Shown in pieces: positions 9,940 to 18,476 of a DNA stretch of 64,000 bases (the first letter of the stretch is position 1; every line of letters starts with the position of its first letter). Where the stretch lies: the NCBI RefSeq assembly GCF_009296175.1, contig NZ_VOSK01000001.1:186001-250000 (forward strand), given 5' to 3'. Below the pieces are notes generated by a model. The model ran no database searches. It was given only the letters and a program-made list of their open reading frames with translations, and was not told where the DNA came from. The translations under genes and the position numbers were made by a program. Source of the stretch: Microvirga tunisiensis. GTDB lineage: Bacteria; Pseudomonadota; Alphaproteobacteria; Rhizobiales; Beijerinckiaceae.

Positions 9940-10359
9940 GTGTCCGATGCCAACTTTGAACAGACGCTGGTAACGCTTACCGCCAACGTTGCGTCTGCGT
10001 TCCTTAGCAATAATACGGTGAGCCTCGATCAGATCCCGAAAGTTGTCGATGAGACCCACAAGGCTCTCAAGAGGCTGGCGAGTCCGGATGTGCCTGAAAC
10101 CCCAGCAGCGACCCCGGCTGTATCAATCAAGAAGTCGGTGCAAGAGGACTATCTCGTGTGCCTCGAGGACGGCCGCCGGTTCAAGTCACTCAAGCGGCAC
10201 CTGAAGACGAAATACAATCTGACGCCAGATGAGTACCGTAGGAAGTGGAGCCTCCCGGCCGATTACCCGATGGTTGCGCCGGGCTATGCCAAAAGGCGAT
10301 CGGAACTAGCGAGGGGTATGGGATTAGGCCAGATTCGTCAGCGGTCAGCCGCTGGCTAA
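9940..10359 (+). CDS. MucR/Ros-family transcriptional regulator
   Basis: 139 residues from a GTG start. The C-terminal half matches Ros/MucR: VSIKKSVQEDYLVCLEDGRRF followed by LKRHLKTKYNLTPDEYRRKW and LPADYPMVAPGYAKRRSELAR. These proteins bind AT-rich promoters as H-NS-like silencers controlling envelope, motility and plasmid genes. Of the four zinc ligands of Ros only C74 and H87 remain; the second Cys is D77 and the second His position is Lys. Zinc-free Ros relatives are known in Mesorhizobium, so the fold can survive. A strong terminator follows. Confidence 0.9.
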   Translation: MSDANFEQTLVTLTANVASAFLSNNTVSLDQIPKVVDETHKALKRLASPDVPETPAATPAVSIKKSVQEDYLVCLEDGRRFKSLKRHLKTKYNLTPDEYRRKWSLPADYPMVAPGYAKRRSELARGMGLGQIRQRSAAG

Positions 10360-10384
10360 GCTTAAGAACGGAACCTATAAAAGA

Positions 10385-10410
10385 GGGCCGGTTCATGCCG
10401 GCCCTTTTTT
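10385..10410 (+). terminator. Rho-independent terminator after the MucR-like gene
   Basis: GGGCCGG/CCGGCCC stem of 7 bp with a 6-nt loop followed by six T residues, 25 bp after the stop codon. Confidence 0.88.
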
Positions 10411-10450
10411 GTTGCGGGAATGCAAGCGGAATAGATTGGGGGGAAGTGCA

Positions 10451-11461
10451 ATGCTGATGCTGATCGAAGATTATTCGGAGAAGTTGCGGATTCAGAAGAC
10501 GCTTGAGGGCATCCTTCTCGATGCACTGCCGGAAAAGGGCAGGTACACTTTGGGGTACAAGGGAGCAAACCGCGAGAGAACGCTCCGATACCATCCTGAC
10601 AGCCCATTGTATTACGTACCAGGCCGACACGACGATGCCCATGTGCCACGGTACGCAAACACGCTGGGTATTCTTGATCGCACGAAGGCGCCGCAGGACA
10701 TCGTTGTTGTGATCAACATCCCTATGAAGTCGAATGGTCAGAAGGCAGCAGGGTTCTTTGCGAAGGACAGCCGGTCCGGCCGAATCTACCTCATGCATAC
10801 TGGCAGAGTGGGAGGAGGGCGAGCCGGCATCGGCAAGCTGGCTTACCTGGCTTGGAGTGATCGGAAGCCTGTCGCTGTGATCGACAATGACGGCGGAGAG
10901 CGTTTTGGAATCGTCGTCACTGAAATTGACGAGAAGGGGCTCGTCTCCGAAATCACGAAATTTGTCGAGGATGTCAAAGAGTTCAAGCGCTATGCGACTG
11001 GCACCAACGAAGAGGTCGAAGCGCTGAAGAAGAAGATCGGGCGCTTTCAAGCTCTCCATGGAGATGAGTTCTCAGGCACGAAGCGCGGGCGTACCCAGGG
11101 AGTTCTCGAGTACGACACCTATCATGGTGACATCGTTAAGGCGCTTCGCCAGATGTTGGAGGCAGATCTTCGTTCAGATGAAGAGGTCTTTAGAACTGGG
11201 TTGATCGACCTACTCGTCGAGCGCAAAGGAAAGCGGAGCCAGGTATACGAGGTCAAAACCGGGATGACGCGGCAGCATCTCTACACGGCCATCGGCCAGC
11301 TGATTGTCCATTCCGGCGATAATAAGAATTGTCGGAAGTTCCTTGTCATTCCCAGTGGCGAGGATTTGCCTGACGACGTGAACGGCGCTGTGGGGCGGGC
11401 CGGGATTGAGATCATGCGGTTTCGGAAGGTTCGAAAGGACTGGAGAATAGAGCCCGTATGA
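10451..11461 (+). CDS. PD-(D/E)XK nuclease-like protein
   Basis: 336 residues from the ATG at 10451, preceded by GGGGGGAAG four bases upstream; an earlier in-frame TTG lies within the terminator and is rejected. The N-terminal two thirds is an unrecognised mixed domain with a charged helix near 175-200. The C-terminal part contains a PD-(D/E)XK-like core: GLIDLLVE with D253, then YEVKTG with E267 and K269, followed by a helix YTAIGQLIVHS containing the Gln often seen in this fold. Such domains cut DNA in restriction or repair systems. No methyltransferase or helicase is adjacent; function is inferred. Confidence 0.65.
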   Translation: MLMLIEDYSEKLRIQKTLEGILLDALPEKGRYTLGYKGANRERTLRYHPDSPLYYVPGRHDDAHVPRYANTLGILDRTKAPQDIVVVINIPMKSNGQKAAGFFAKDSRSGRIYLMHTGRVGGGRAGIGKLAYLAWSDRKPVAVIDNDGGERFGIVVTEIDEKGLVSEITKFVEDVKEFKRYATGTNEEVEALKKKIGRFQALHGDEFSGTKRGRTQGVLEYDTYHGDIVKALRQMLEADLRSDEEVFRTGLIDLLVERKGKRSQVYEVKTGMTRQHLYTAIGQLIVHSGDNKNCRKFLVIPSGEDLPDDVNGAVGRAGIEIMRFRKVRKDWRIEPV

Positions 11462-11469
11462 CGCATCGC

Positions 11470-11500
11470 TTGCTCAGGATCGTCATCAGTCGGGTATAAT
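11470..11500 (+). promoter_or_regulatory. Candidate promoter for the 79-aa gene
   Basis: A perfect TATAAT lies at 11495-11500 with TTGCTC at 11470 (19-bp spacing, longer than ideal). It is followed by a perfect 8-bp inverted repeat GGCCGGAA/TTCCGGCC at 11517-11534, which would lie in the 5' leader of the gene at 11557. Confidence 0.45.
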
Positions 11501-11556
11501 GCAGCTTGAAACATAGGGCCGGAAGATTCCGGCCTAGTGAAACGAGGAGCTGACTG

Positions 11557-11796
11557 ATGCAGGTAGGGGCCGGCCGTGATGTAATGCAGGCGTACCTTGA
11601 AGCGTGTGGTGGCGACGCTCAGCGTGCCATGGAGGCCATGTCGGATCGTCTGGTTTGGTTCGCAAGCCTCTCGAACGGCGGGTTCCTGAAGCGGAACGTG
11701 AACCTGTATTTTGCAGACGATGTGGAGAAGCTCTCGCACGAGACGGATGCGCTTACGGCGCCACTCCCGCCCATTGATGAAAGCATGGCAGGCTGA
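11557..11796 (+). CDS. Hypothetical 79-aa protein
   Basis: Starts MQVGAGRDVMQAYLEACGGD behind a clear GAGGAG ribosome-binding site. The sequence looks like a small helical protein with an acidic C-terminal half (FADDVEKLSHETDALTAP). No family recognised. It has its own likely promoter and a hairpin leader. About 280 bp of non-coding DNA separates it from the downstream CarD gene. Confidence 0.6.
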   Translation: MQVGAGRDVMQAYLEACGGDAQRAMEAMSDRLVWFASLSNGGFLKRNVNLYFADDVEKLSHETDALTAPLPPIDESMAG

Positions 11797-12076
11797 CGAG
11801 CTAACGCCATTCCGGAAGCGAGGCCGCAACTTTATGGCTTCCGGCCCGTTCAACCTATCGATTGGGCGAGCCAGCGTTCAAATCTGGCACCGCCCGACGT
11901 CGCTCAGACGTAGCGGAGGCAAGGAACTTTACTGTTCCTTTGCCGATCCTGCATTAGGCTCTGCCTCGGACTGGAAAGGCGGATCAACTCCATCTGCGTC
12001 CGCTTTGCCAAGATATGCCAGGCGGGCTGGGTCAGATGATCGATTGAGAGTTGATCGCAACGGAGAATGGGTTCGA

Positions 12077-12646
12077 ATGTCGACCGCCAAGAAGAGTGCT
12101 AATCCCAGCTTTACGACCGGTGAAACCGTTGTTTATCCCGCGCATGGGGTAGGCCAGATCACTGCGATTGAAGATCAAGAAGTGGCTGGCTTCAAACTCC
12201 AGGTGTTCGTTGTGTACTTCGCCAAGGAGAAACTTACGCTGCGGGTTCCGATGGGGAAAGCTGCGGCCATGAGGAAGCTGTCGGGGTCTGAAACTGTGGA
12301 TCAAGCTATTGAAGTGCTTGGCGGCCGCCCGCGGCCGAAGCGCGGCATGTGGAACCGCCGGGCGACTGAATATCAGGAGAAGATCGCGACCGGAAAGTTG
12401 ATCCCTATCGCAGAGGTGGTGCGCGATCTTTACCGCGGGCCAAATCAGGAGGATGCGTCTTTTAGCGAGCGCAGGATCTACGAGACTGGTATCGATTTTA
12501 TGGCCCGAGAGCTCGCATCCATTAAGGGTATGACTGAGGCGGAGTCCCTGAAGCTCATTGAGCAGGAACTAGCTAAGTCACCTCGGACCGCCAGTGACGT
12601 CAAGGCAGCCGAAGATGATGCCGAGGGCGAGGCTGACGCCGCTTGA
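12077..12646 (+). CDS. CarD-family transcriptional regulator
   Basis: 189 residues starting MSTAKKSANPSFTTGETVVY. The N-terminal RNA-polymerase-interacting Tudor-like domain (VVYPAHGVGQITAIEDQEVAG, KLTLRVPMGKAAAMRKLS) and the helical C-terminal DNA-binding domain (MWNRRATEYQEKIATGKLIP, AEVVRDLYR) match alphaproteobacterial CarD. CarD binds the RNA polymerase beta subunit and stabilises open complexes at rRNA and other promoters. The frame extends upstream to 11711 without a recognisable start or conserved sequence, so the ATG at 12077 is used. The acidic tail is typical of plasmid or divergent copies. Confidence 0.92.
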   Translation: MSTAKKSANPSFTTGETVVYPAHGVGQITAIEDQEVAGFKLQVFVVYFAKEKLTLRVPMGKAAAMRKLSGSETVDQAIEVLGGRPRPKRGMWNRRATEYQEKIATGKLIPIAEVVRDLYRGPNQEDASFSERRIYETGIDFMARELASIKGMTEAESLKLIEQELAKSPRTASDVKAAEDDAEGEADAA

Positions 12647-12678
12647 TCATGGAGCTCTGCCTGAGATGGGCAAACAAA

Positions 12679-12704
12679 TTCGGGCCGAACTGAATCGGCC
12701 CGAA
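12679..12704. terminator. Bidirectional terminator hairpin
   Basis: Perfect 10-bp inverted repeat TTCGGGCCGA/TCGGCCCGAA with a 6-nt loop between the convergent CarD (plus) and GcrA-like (minus) genes, flanked by short A-rich stretches. Confidence 0.75.
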
Positions 12705-12734
12705 AGTAGCAGATGAATGTGTCTGGAGTTTCCG

Positions 12735-13883
12735 TTAGAGCGTGGAAGCCCAGGGCAAGAGCCTCAGTGTCGGCTTCTTAGCTGCAACACGCTTCGGCTT
12801 CGTGAAGGGGACATAGTTCATGCGATGGTGATGCACGCAGAATGAGGATCCATCCTTTTTGTGCTGCCCGCAGAACACAGCGAGGCCGCCATCAGAGCCC
12901 ATGATCTCCCGGCAATGGCGTTCCTTGACGTCCATGAAGGAGACGTCGAGGGATCCGGGATAGGGAGGCAGTTCTTCCTGCTGTGCCGCTTCCTTCACGC
13001 GTTCCTTCTTGGTGGGAGCCGCTTTTGGAGCTGCCTCCTCTGAGGCTTGCTTCTTCCGCGGAGCGCGGGCCACGGGGATTGCGGGCGAGAACGGTGTCGG
13101 AGCCCTCACCGAGATCTGGTTGACTGTGCAGATTTCCTGGACCGTTTCGGCGGCGACGCGAAGGACCTGAGCGGTATCTTCGGTCGACAGGCCATGAACC
13201 TCGATGAGATCGCGGACGCTGGCAATCTCTGCTGACCCGGTGTCGTAGGCGAGTTGGATCCAGGAGAGGTCCACTTCGGCATTTACGACTGGGACGGTAG
13301 CTCTACGGTTCGCGCGCGGCCGAAACGTGAGCAGCTCAGCCGGAATGCCCGACTGTGCTACGTCTGAAGTGGCCGGGCGGGAGTTGTTGAGCTGTTCTGC
13401 GTTCTGGATACGCAATTGAAGGCGGGCGGTGCGTTTCGCCACTTCCTCTTCCGAGAGAGGCTTGCCGTTCTTGGTCTTTTTGGCGATGCCCTTCAGGTTG
13501 TCCATGTAGGGCTTCTTGTGCTTGAGCTCGATGCCGAGACGATTGCACTTGCAGATGACCGAGTTTTTGGTCGTGCCCATAATCTCGGCGATCTCTCTGG
13601 CCTTCTTGCCCTCCGCAGCCAGTGACTTGAGGTGTTCGATGCGGCCTTCGGTACTCCAGGAGAAACACTCTTCCTTCGCGGCGGCATCGACAGAGTTGAC
13701 CGGCGCCATCGGAACATCTTGGCGAGACAAAATGACTGGAAGCTGAGTGACGTTTCCTTGCCGGGCAGGCACGGGCGCCAGGAGCGGAGCAGTGTCCTCC
13801 GCAGCTTGGAGAATCCGATTGAGTGGAGCCTGCCGGATGGGAGCGGAGGAAAAATCAGCGATGGACTGTACAGCGTTTGTCAT
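12735..13883 (-). CDS. GcrA-like cell-cycle regulator
   Basis: 382 residues, about twice the length of chromosomal GcrA. Residues about 70-120 resemble the GcrA helix-turn-helix (FSWSTEGRIEHLKSLAAEG, AREIAEIMGTTKNSVICKCNRLGI). A second HTH-like stretch occurs near 225-260 (VHGLSTEDTAQVLRVAAETV). The C-terminus has the Cys/His-rich RNA-polymerase-sigma70-binding-like segment (HCREIMG, FCGQHKKDGSSFCVHHHRMN). GcrA activates promoters carrying methylated GANTC sites. This enlarged copy is on an accessory replicon; whether it responds to CcrM methylation is unknown. GAGG lies upstream of the ATG. Confidence 0.75.
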   Translation of the reverse strand: MTNAVQSIADFSSAPIRQAPLNRILQAAEDTAPLLAPVPARQGNVTQLPVILSRQDVPMAPVNSVDAAAKEECFSWSTEGRIEHLKSLAAEGKKAREIAEIMGTTKNSVICKCNRLGIELKHKKPYMDNLKGIAKKTKNGKPLSEEEVAKRTARLQLRIQNAEQLNNSRPATSDVAQSGIPAELLTFRPRANRRATVPVVNAEVDLSWIQLAYDTGSAEIASVRDLIEVHGLSTEDTAQVLRVAAETVQEICTVNQISVRAPTPFSPAIPVARAPRKKQASEEAAPKAAPTKKERVKEAAQQEELPPYPGSLDVSFMDVKERHCREIMGSDGGLAVFCGQHKKDGSSFCVHHHRMNYVPFTKPKRVAAKKPTLRLLPWASTL

Positions 13884-14001
13884 TGTTGCCCGCCTCTTAA
13901 ATATCTTGCACCGGAGTGCTTATCTTGGTCCCTGTGTGGAAGGCGGTTGTCCGCCTCCCGTTGATACTGATCCGGGATCATCCCGGCACTGGTGGGGTTC
14001 G

Positions 14002-16128
14002 TTAGAGGAACCCAAACTGCGTCACCTTCTCGCCGCGATCTTCACGCTCTTGCCTGAGCCAAGTCAGAAGCTTTGCGGGATCGTTGGTTTTGAAGAGACT
14101 TGCTTTCCTCGCGACGTTCGCGAAGTCTGCGACCGTAAGTGCTTCGAGATCGCGGTCTTGCGGAACCGTGGTCTCACTGAGGCCCAGCACTGAAGTCCAG
14201 GCGAGCCTGGCGCGTTCAGTGTCGAGCGGCTTCAACTCGTAGCGCAGCGTGAAGCGACGTACCGCCGCTCCATCGAGCTGGTCGAGAAAGTTCGTGGTGC
14301 AGGCGAACGGGAGGGGATGGGAGTTCATCCAGGTCAGCATCTCGTTCACCTGAGTCTTCTCCCAGAGGTTACGAGCGCCTTCGCGCTTGGATAGAAGCGA
14401 ATCCACCTCGTCGAAGAGGAGGAAGGCATTCTGGGCCTGAGCATCCTGGAACGCTGCGGCGATTGCCTTCTCCGTGTCACCCACATAGCGGCCAAGAATA
14501 TCGGACGCGCGCTTCATCAGGAGCGGCAGACCCATCTCGTCAGCCATATACTGGGCTAACGTCGTTTTGCTCGTGCCGGGAGCGCCGTGGAGCAGGATTG
14601 AGATCGGCTTGTCTTTGTTCTCCACGACCGTGGAGATGATATCTGCAAGCGGCTCCACGGTGTTGACGAGCCGGATGTCGAACGCTTCCGGGCCACGCGG
14701 GGGGAGAGACCTGTGGATTTTCGAGCCAACGATGATCGACCGGACCGCAGCCTCTAGCCCATCCACGTTGTTCGTCAGGGCGGCAGCCCGAATGGCGCCT
14801 GCAATCTCGTTTGGATTGGCGACAAACGAGGCGAGACGACGGGCGACTGAGTGCGGGAGTTCGAGCCCGAACGATCCGGCGAGCCTCAGGATTGCACTAG
14901 CACGCTCTGCCGTATCATCCTGCGGCATGGTGTGAATGCCCGACAGCACAGACAGGAGTTTAGCCGTGACTGGCTTTTCTTCTGGAAGAAGCCAGATGGA
15001 GGGCGTGACCGTGTTGTTCAGCAGATGGCCGAGCAGGACCTTCTGCGGGGTCATGCAGGTGATGTCATATCGGGCCGGGCCCTGCTCACTTTGCGGAGAG
15101 AGCGGAGCCAAGTCGTCATGTTCCTCTTCGATCGCGGTAATGAGATCGGCGTCATCCGTGATGATCAGAACCGGCTCGACCTCGGTGGAACGGAAGGCCT
15201 TCAACTGTGAAACGACCAGTGAGACCAGGATTTCGTTCGGGTTGGAGTCTTCGTCAATGACGATCGGGAGAAAGTTCTTGGCTGCAAGAGCGTCGACGAT
15301 CTTGCCAGCGGCAGTAAGAGCCGCTTTCGTGCGAATGGCGATATTGATACCAGTGACGTCGTTGGCGACAGACTTTTCAATGAGCTCGAGGACCGGCTGC
15401 AGGTGGCGGTCGGCGGAACCGGTAGACAATGCGTCGCAAGAGGAGCCAGAATAGATCTGGCCGGCCTTCATCGTGCTCAGAATCCGATCATGGACGCGGA
15501 CAGCGTTCGCAGGAGTTCCGTGTGGAGTGTCCTCGTCGATGACCTCGTGCTCCGAAAGGATCCTGGTTTTCTTCTGAGCATGCTTGGAGCAATGCAGGTG
15601 TGCTGGCAGCAGAAGCCCGGACGACAAAAGAGTGGCGAAGCCGTCGCGCGGGTTACGGGCTCGGGCAACCGTGTAGGTCACGTCCGCAAGTTGCAACGCG
15701 GCGATGCCGGCCATCGGAAGGGCCGACGTGCTGGGATGCGGAAGAACCCCGTATCCGGCGAGCGTGCAGGTGGTGAATAGGTGTTGGTCGCAAGAGGCGA
15801 GGAGGATCGTCTGTAGGATCTCCTGATCCTCTGCCCGGTCCGCAAGGAGGCATGCAGCCAGTTTGGCTGTGTCGTAGAGCTCGCTCTGGAAGTCTACCGA
15901 CTGTGCGCCAGTGGAGATGATGCCCTGAATGAAAGGCCCGACCACTTCCTGCTTCTTAAACTGGAGCAATTGGCGGCGATCCTCCCCAGACGGCTCGGAC
16001 AGGCCGAAGGCGAGGAACTGGTCTGCGATATAATCGAGCAACTCGTAAGCGAGGTCGTAGGTCCCAGCTGCGATGAGACGCTCGACGGCTTTTGCTGCGT
16101 AGCGGATTCTGGTGTGCTTCGTGAGCAT
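14002..16128 (-). CDS. AAA+ ATPase, 708 aa
   Basis: The C-terminal third is an AAA+ module: Walker A variant HGAPGTSKTTLAQYMADE (about 515), a pore-loop-like ILGRYVGDTEKAI, Walker B FLLFDEVDSLL (about 572), sensor-1 ACTTNFLDQLDGAAVRRF and an Arg finger. The pattern is closest to the spastin/FtsH/proteasomal AAA class that unfolds or remodels proteins. The Walker A has Ser in place of the usual Gly before Lys. The first 450 residues are helical and unrecognised. It follows two small genes on the same strand with gaps of 75 bp or less, suggesting an operon. Confidence 0.8.
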   Translation of the reverse strand: MLTKHTRIRYAAKAVERLIAAGTYDLAYELLDYIADQFLAFGLSEPSGEDRRQLLQFKKQEVVGPFIQGIISTGAQSVDFQSELYDTAKLAACLLADRAEDQEILQTILLASCDQHLFTTCTLAGYGVLPHPSTSALPMAGIAALQLADVTYTVARARNPRDGFATLLSSGLLLPAHLHCSKHAQKKTRILSEHEVIDEDTPHGTPANAVRVHDRILSTMKAGQIYSGSSCDALSTGSADRHLQPVLELIEKSVANDVTGINIAIRTKAALTAAGKIVDALAAKNFLPIVIDEDSNPNEILVSLVVSQLKAFRSTEVEPVLIITDDADLITAIEEEHDDLAPLSPQSEQGPARYDITCMTPQKVLLGHLLNNTVTPSIWLLPEEKPVTAKLLSVLSGIHTMPQDDTAERASAILRLAGSFGLELPHSVARRLASFVANPNEIAGAIRAAALTNNVDGLEAAVRSIIVGSKIHRSLPPRGPEAFDIRLVNTVEPLADIISTVVENKDKPISILLHGAPGTSKTTLAQYMADEMGLPLLMKRASDILGRYVGDTEKAIAAAFQDAQAQNAFLLFDEVDSLLSKREGARNLWEKTQVNEMLTWMNSHPLPFACTTNFLDQLDGAAVRRFTLRYELKPLDTERARLAWTSVLGLSETTVPQDRDLEALTVADFANVARKASLFKTNDPAKLLTWLRQEREDRGEKVTQFGFL

Positions 16129-16203
16129 GGTGGTGATTGCTTTGACGGTTCTTGATGGGCCTGGAGGAAAGTCGATCGCAGCGTCCAGGTGGGTTGGGAT
16201 GGG

Positions 16204-16842
16204 CTAGGAGTTGAGGAAGCGGCGGGCGATGGCGTCCTCGGCCTGCTTGAGAGCAAGGACGAGCTCATCGCCAATTCGGTCTTGAGCAACATCTCGGCCG
16301 CGGAGCACATCTAGAGCCTGAGCGGCTCGGCGAATGGTGTCCCGGTCCTGAGGGTTCTTGGCCCCAGAGGCGACCTGGAAGAGGAGCTCTCCGAGAACAA
16401 GGTCGGCCGGGTGTTTGGGATGGTTGGGATCGAACTCCGTGGCCAGGTGGAAGGAGGACCCGTCGATAAACGTCGAGGTAATATCGAGTGTCAGTTCCCG
16501 CTGGCCTTTGAAGGACTTGGCATAAACGAGGACCTGATCACGGGCGCCCTGCCATGAAGGAGCCGAGGAGTGCCGCAACGACTGCCCCGACCGGCTAAGA
16601 ACTCTGAGTTCGATGCTTTCCACGGGGAGCCGCAGACCAACTGGGGACGTAGCGCTGAAGGAAATTGAACCTTCCTCACCTGGAAGACTGATGGGAAGGT
16701 TGCTGATGAGCGATCCGCTCCGGAGGAGGCGGAGAGCCTCGCGCTGTCCCTCGGACGAGAGTGTGGAAGGAATATCCACCAGAACATCCAGATTGAGGCA
16801 CATCCGGCGAAACGGCCGGCTTGAGGCGTTAGAGTGGGCCAT
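16204..16842 (-). CDS. Hypothetical protein, 212 aa
   Basis: Start chosen at ATG 16842 (MAHSNASSRPFRRMCLNLDV), overlapping the upstream gene by 14 bp; ATG 16800 is an alternative. The central part reads as beta-strand rich (SLPGEEGSISFSATSPVGLRL, ELTLDITSTFIDGSSF) and the C-terminus is helical (DELVLALKQAEDAIARRFL). No family recognised. It lies between a 155-aa protein and the AAA+ ATPase gene in a probable three-gene operon and may be a partner of that ATPase. Confidence 0.55.
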   Translation of the reverse strand: MAHSNASSRPFRRMCLNLDVLVDIPSTLSSEGQREALRLLRSGSLISNLPISLPGEEGSISFSATSPVGLRLPVESIELRVLSRSGQSLRHSSAPSWQGARDQVLVYAKSFKGQRELTLDITSTFIDGSSFHLATEFDPNHPKHPADLVLGELLFQVASGAKNPQDRDTIRRAAQALDVLRGRDVAQDRIGDELVLALKQAEDAIARRFLNS

Positions 16843-17296
16843 TGGTGAAATCTTTTTGCGTGAGAGTGGCAACCTGAAGAGCCGGGCAATGAACGATATG
16901 ATCGCCGGCATCGTCGGTCAGAGCGATCGGACGGTTCGGGAAGCCTGTGCGGAAGGGACGGAGGAACTTCGTCGTCGCCTGCAGGTGTGCAAGCCAGCCG
17001 GACGCCTTGAGAGCGGTGTCTTCGATTGAACTGAGGTTCCCGTCCCGGCCGAGGCAGGCAAGAACAGCCGTACCTCGCAGGGTGCCGGACGAATTCAGGC
17101 TCTCGGGTTTGAAAATCTCGATGAAGCGCTGGCCCGGGACGAACAGTGAATGCTCACCCACTAGGGCTACAACGTTGTCATAGACAGGAATGCGGTCGAA
17201 ATCAGGTTCGGAAAGAAGACCGACAAGGTCATCCTCCGACTGAACGTCCTGACAAGCGATCTGCCGAGAATTGGCGTCTATCACGATCACCTGCAC
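16829..17296 (-). CDS. Hypothetical protein, 155 aa
   Basis: Start assigned to GTG 17296 because GGGGG lies seven bases upstream; the TTG at 17311 would overlap that site. Residues begin MQVIVIDANSRQIACQDVQS; the rest is a mixed alpha/beta protein with no recognised motif (GQRFIEIFKPESLNSSGTLRG). First gene of a minus-strand set leading to the AAA+ ATPase. Its leader contains a perfect palindrome (17313-17329) and the TAATGGGG motif described under findings. Confidence 0.55.
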   Translation of the reverse strand: MQVIVIDANSRQIACQDVQSEDDLVGLLSEPDFDRIPVYDNVVALVGEHSLFVPGQRFIEIFKPESLNSSGTLRGTAVLACLGRDGNLSSIEDTALKASGWLAHLQATTKFLRPFRTGFPNRPIALTDDAGDHIVHCPALQVATLTQKDFTNGPL

Positions 17297-17300
17297 CGTA

Positions 17301-17340
17301 AACCCCCTCAAACGTTCATTGAACGTTAATGGGGTTTTTA
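17301..17340 (-). promoter_or_regulatory. Palindrome in leader of the 155-aa gene
   Basis: AACGTTCA-T-TGAACGTT is a perfect 8-bp inverted repeat with a single central base, bracketed by AACCCCC on one side and GGGGTTTTT on the other so that the whole segment can fold into one longer hairpin. Its place next to the start codon suggests an operator or translational control element. Confidence 0.55.
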
Positions 17341-17733
17341 TGGGAATCTAAAAAGGGTGTCAAACCTTTGATTCGATTTTTGTTCGGTATTCGTACGGTC
17401 TCTAAAATAGGGTTAAGGACCTGCTGCCATTTGGCGGAAAGGAAGGCTCTCGCTAACAAATTCAACAAGTTAGTTCACTTAAAAGGGATTAAATATTTTA
17501 GTTAAAGATGCCACTGGGCACTCAATAGTGGCGTGTTCGCTGTCCAATTCGAGATTCGTAAGCCTGGGGAAAACCGGCATAACCCGAGCAGGATAACCAG
17601 TACGGCCGCAGAGGCGGGCAGTCCTCGGGGTTCGCGAGGGCATGGATTTACTTTGTAGGGGTTGGGTCACAACCCCCATTTAATTTCGTGACAAACCAGG
17701 GACCTGAGGGCGGATGGTCCGAGATGCGCTGCG
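17341..17733. other. AT-rich intergenic region
   Basis: About 390 bp between two minus-strand genes. It holds one copy of AAAAGGGATTAAA (17481-17493, repeated at 18390), a GTTC-N7-GTAC near-match to a LexA site around 17383, and an inverted repeat GGGGTTG/CAACCCC near 17660. A 66-codon minus-strand frame (17479-17679) has no ribosome-binding site and is not called as a gene. Confidence 0.5.
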
Positions 17734-18198
17734 TCAGCCTTCTAAGTTCTCGTTAGCGGGGGCATGAGCTTCGTCTCCGTCGCGGGGTAGACCAAGACCC
17801 GCTTCAATCCTTTCTAGGAAGCGCTCCTCGTCTAGAACGACAACGATGGAGGGATCCTCCAGGACCTCTTCCATCCCAGGGCTTGCCGCCACCCGTTCAG
17901 CAATCCGAATGAGCAAAGCGAGGTTTTTGGCAGTCTCCCTTGGCAGAATGTCAATTTCGGGAACACCGTGCGGAAAGAGGGCGTCGAGAATGTTCTCGGC
18001 GCCATGGATCGGGGCCAGGGCGCGCGTTCCATGGACGAATGCGGGAAGGGGCCGGTGAGCAGCCGAATAGGCCGTCTTAAGTGCCTCAATGGTCGGATAG
18101 ATTGTCTCTTGGTCAACAATCGGCTTCGCCCATTCCTCCGGGGCGACGAGTCGGGATGTTATGAGGCGAAACGCCTGGTCGTCCGGGGAAGGGGCCAT
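17734..18198 (-). CDS. Hypothetical protein, 154 aa
   Basis: MAPSPDDQAFRLITSRLVAP at the N-terminus, a mainly helical body (ETAKNLALLIRIAERVAASPG) and an acidic tail ending EAHAPANENLEG. GAGG lies about nine bases before the ATG. No family recognised. It is divergent from the 18477 operon across about 280 bp that contains A-rich promoter-like sequence. Confidence 0.55.
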   Translation of the reverse strand: MAPSPDDQAFRLITSRLVAPEEWAKPIVDQETIYPTIEALKTAYSAAHRPLPAFVHGTRALAPIHGAENILDALFPHGVPEIDILPRETAKNLALLIRIAERVAASPGMEEVLEDPSIVVVLDEERFLERIEAGLGLPRDGDEAHAPANENLEG

Positions 18199-18389
18199 TT
18201 GCCGATCCTCTTCGAGTGTCTGTGTCGGCCTGATCGCGATCGGGGCAGATGGAGATTCCGCCGCCCGTAAAGTCTAGGCCGGATCTGAATAGCGCAGATT
18301 TACCTAAATAGGACCAGAGCCTTTGCTGGAAAACCCACCAGTCTCTTAAAAAGCCATAAACTAGCGCATCCGGTGGTGTGGTCCGTGAA

Positions 18390-18402
18390 AAAAGGGATTA
18401 AA
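18390..18402 (+). repeat. AAAAGGGATTAAA direct repeat, second copy
   Basis: Identical 13-mers at 17481-17493 and 18390-18402, both in intergenic DNA. The second copy is 75 bp upstream of the gene at 18477. Possibly a regulator site or part of a promoter; too short to exclude chance in AT-rich DNA. Confidence 0.35.
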
Positions 18403-18476
18403 ATGAATCTGCACCCTAATGTGTACCTGCTTTATGGTAAAGCTGACGCAATTGGGACGATTCTCGGGAGTCCAGA

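Noticed and set aside
11850-11905. tRNA-like TTCAAAT segment with a GCCAG/CTGGC stem
   Set aside because: The stem does not pair with the loop in the canonical register and no acceptor stem, D-arm or anticodon arm can be built around it.
17383-17397. Second SOS box (GTTC-N7-GTAC)
   Set aside because: One half-site has a mismatch and the downstream gene is not a known SOS gene; too weak to call.
17479-17679. 66-codon minus-strand open frame
   Set aside because: No ribosome-binding site before the ATG, composition unlike neighbours and no recognisable features.
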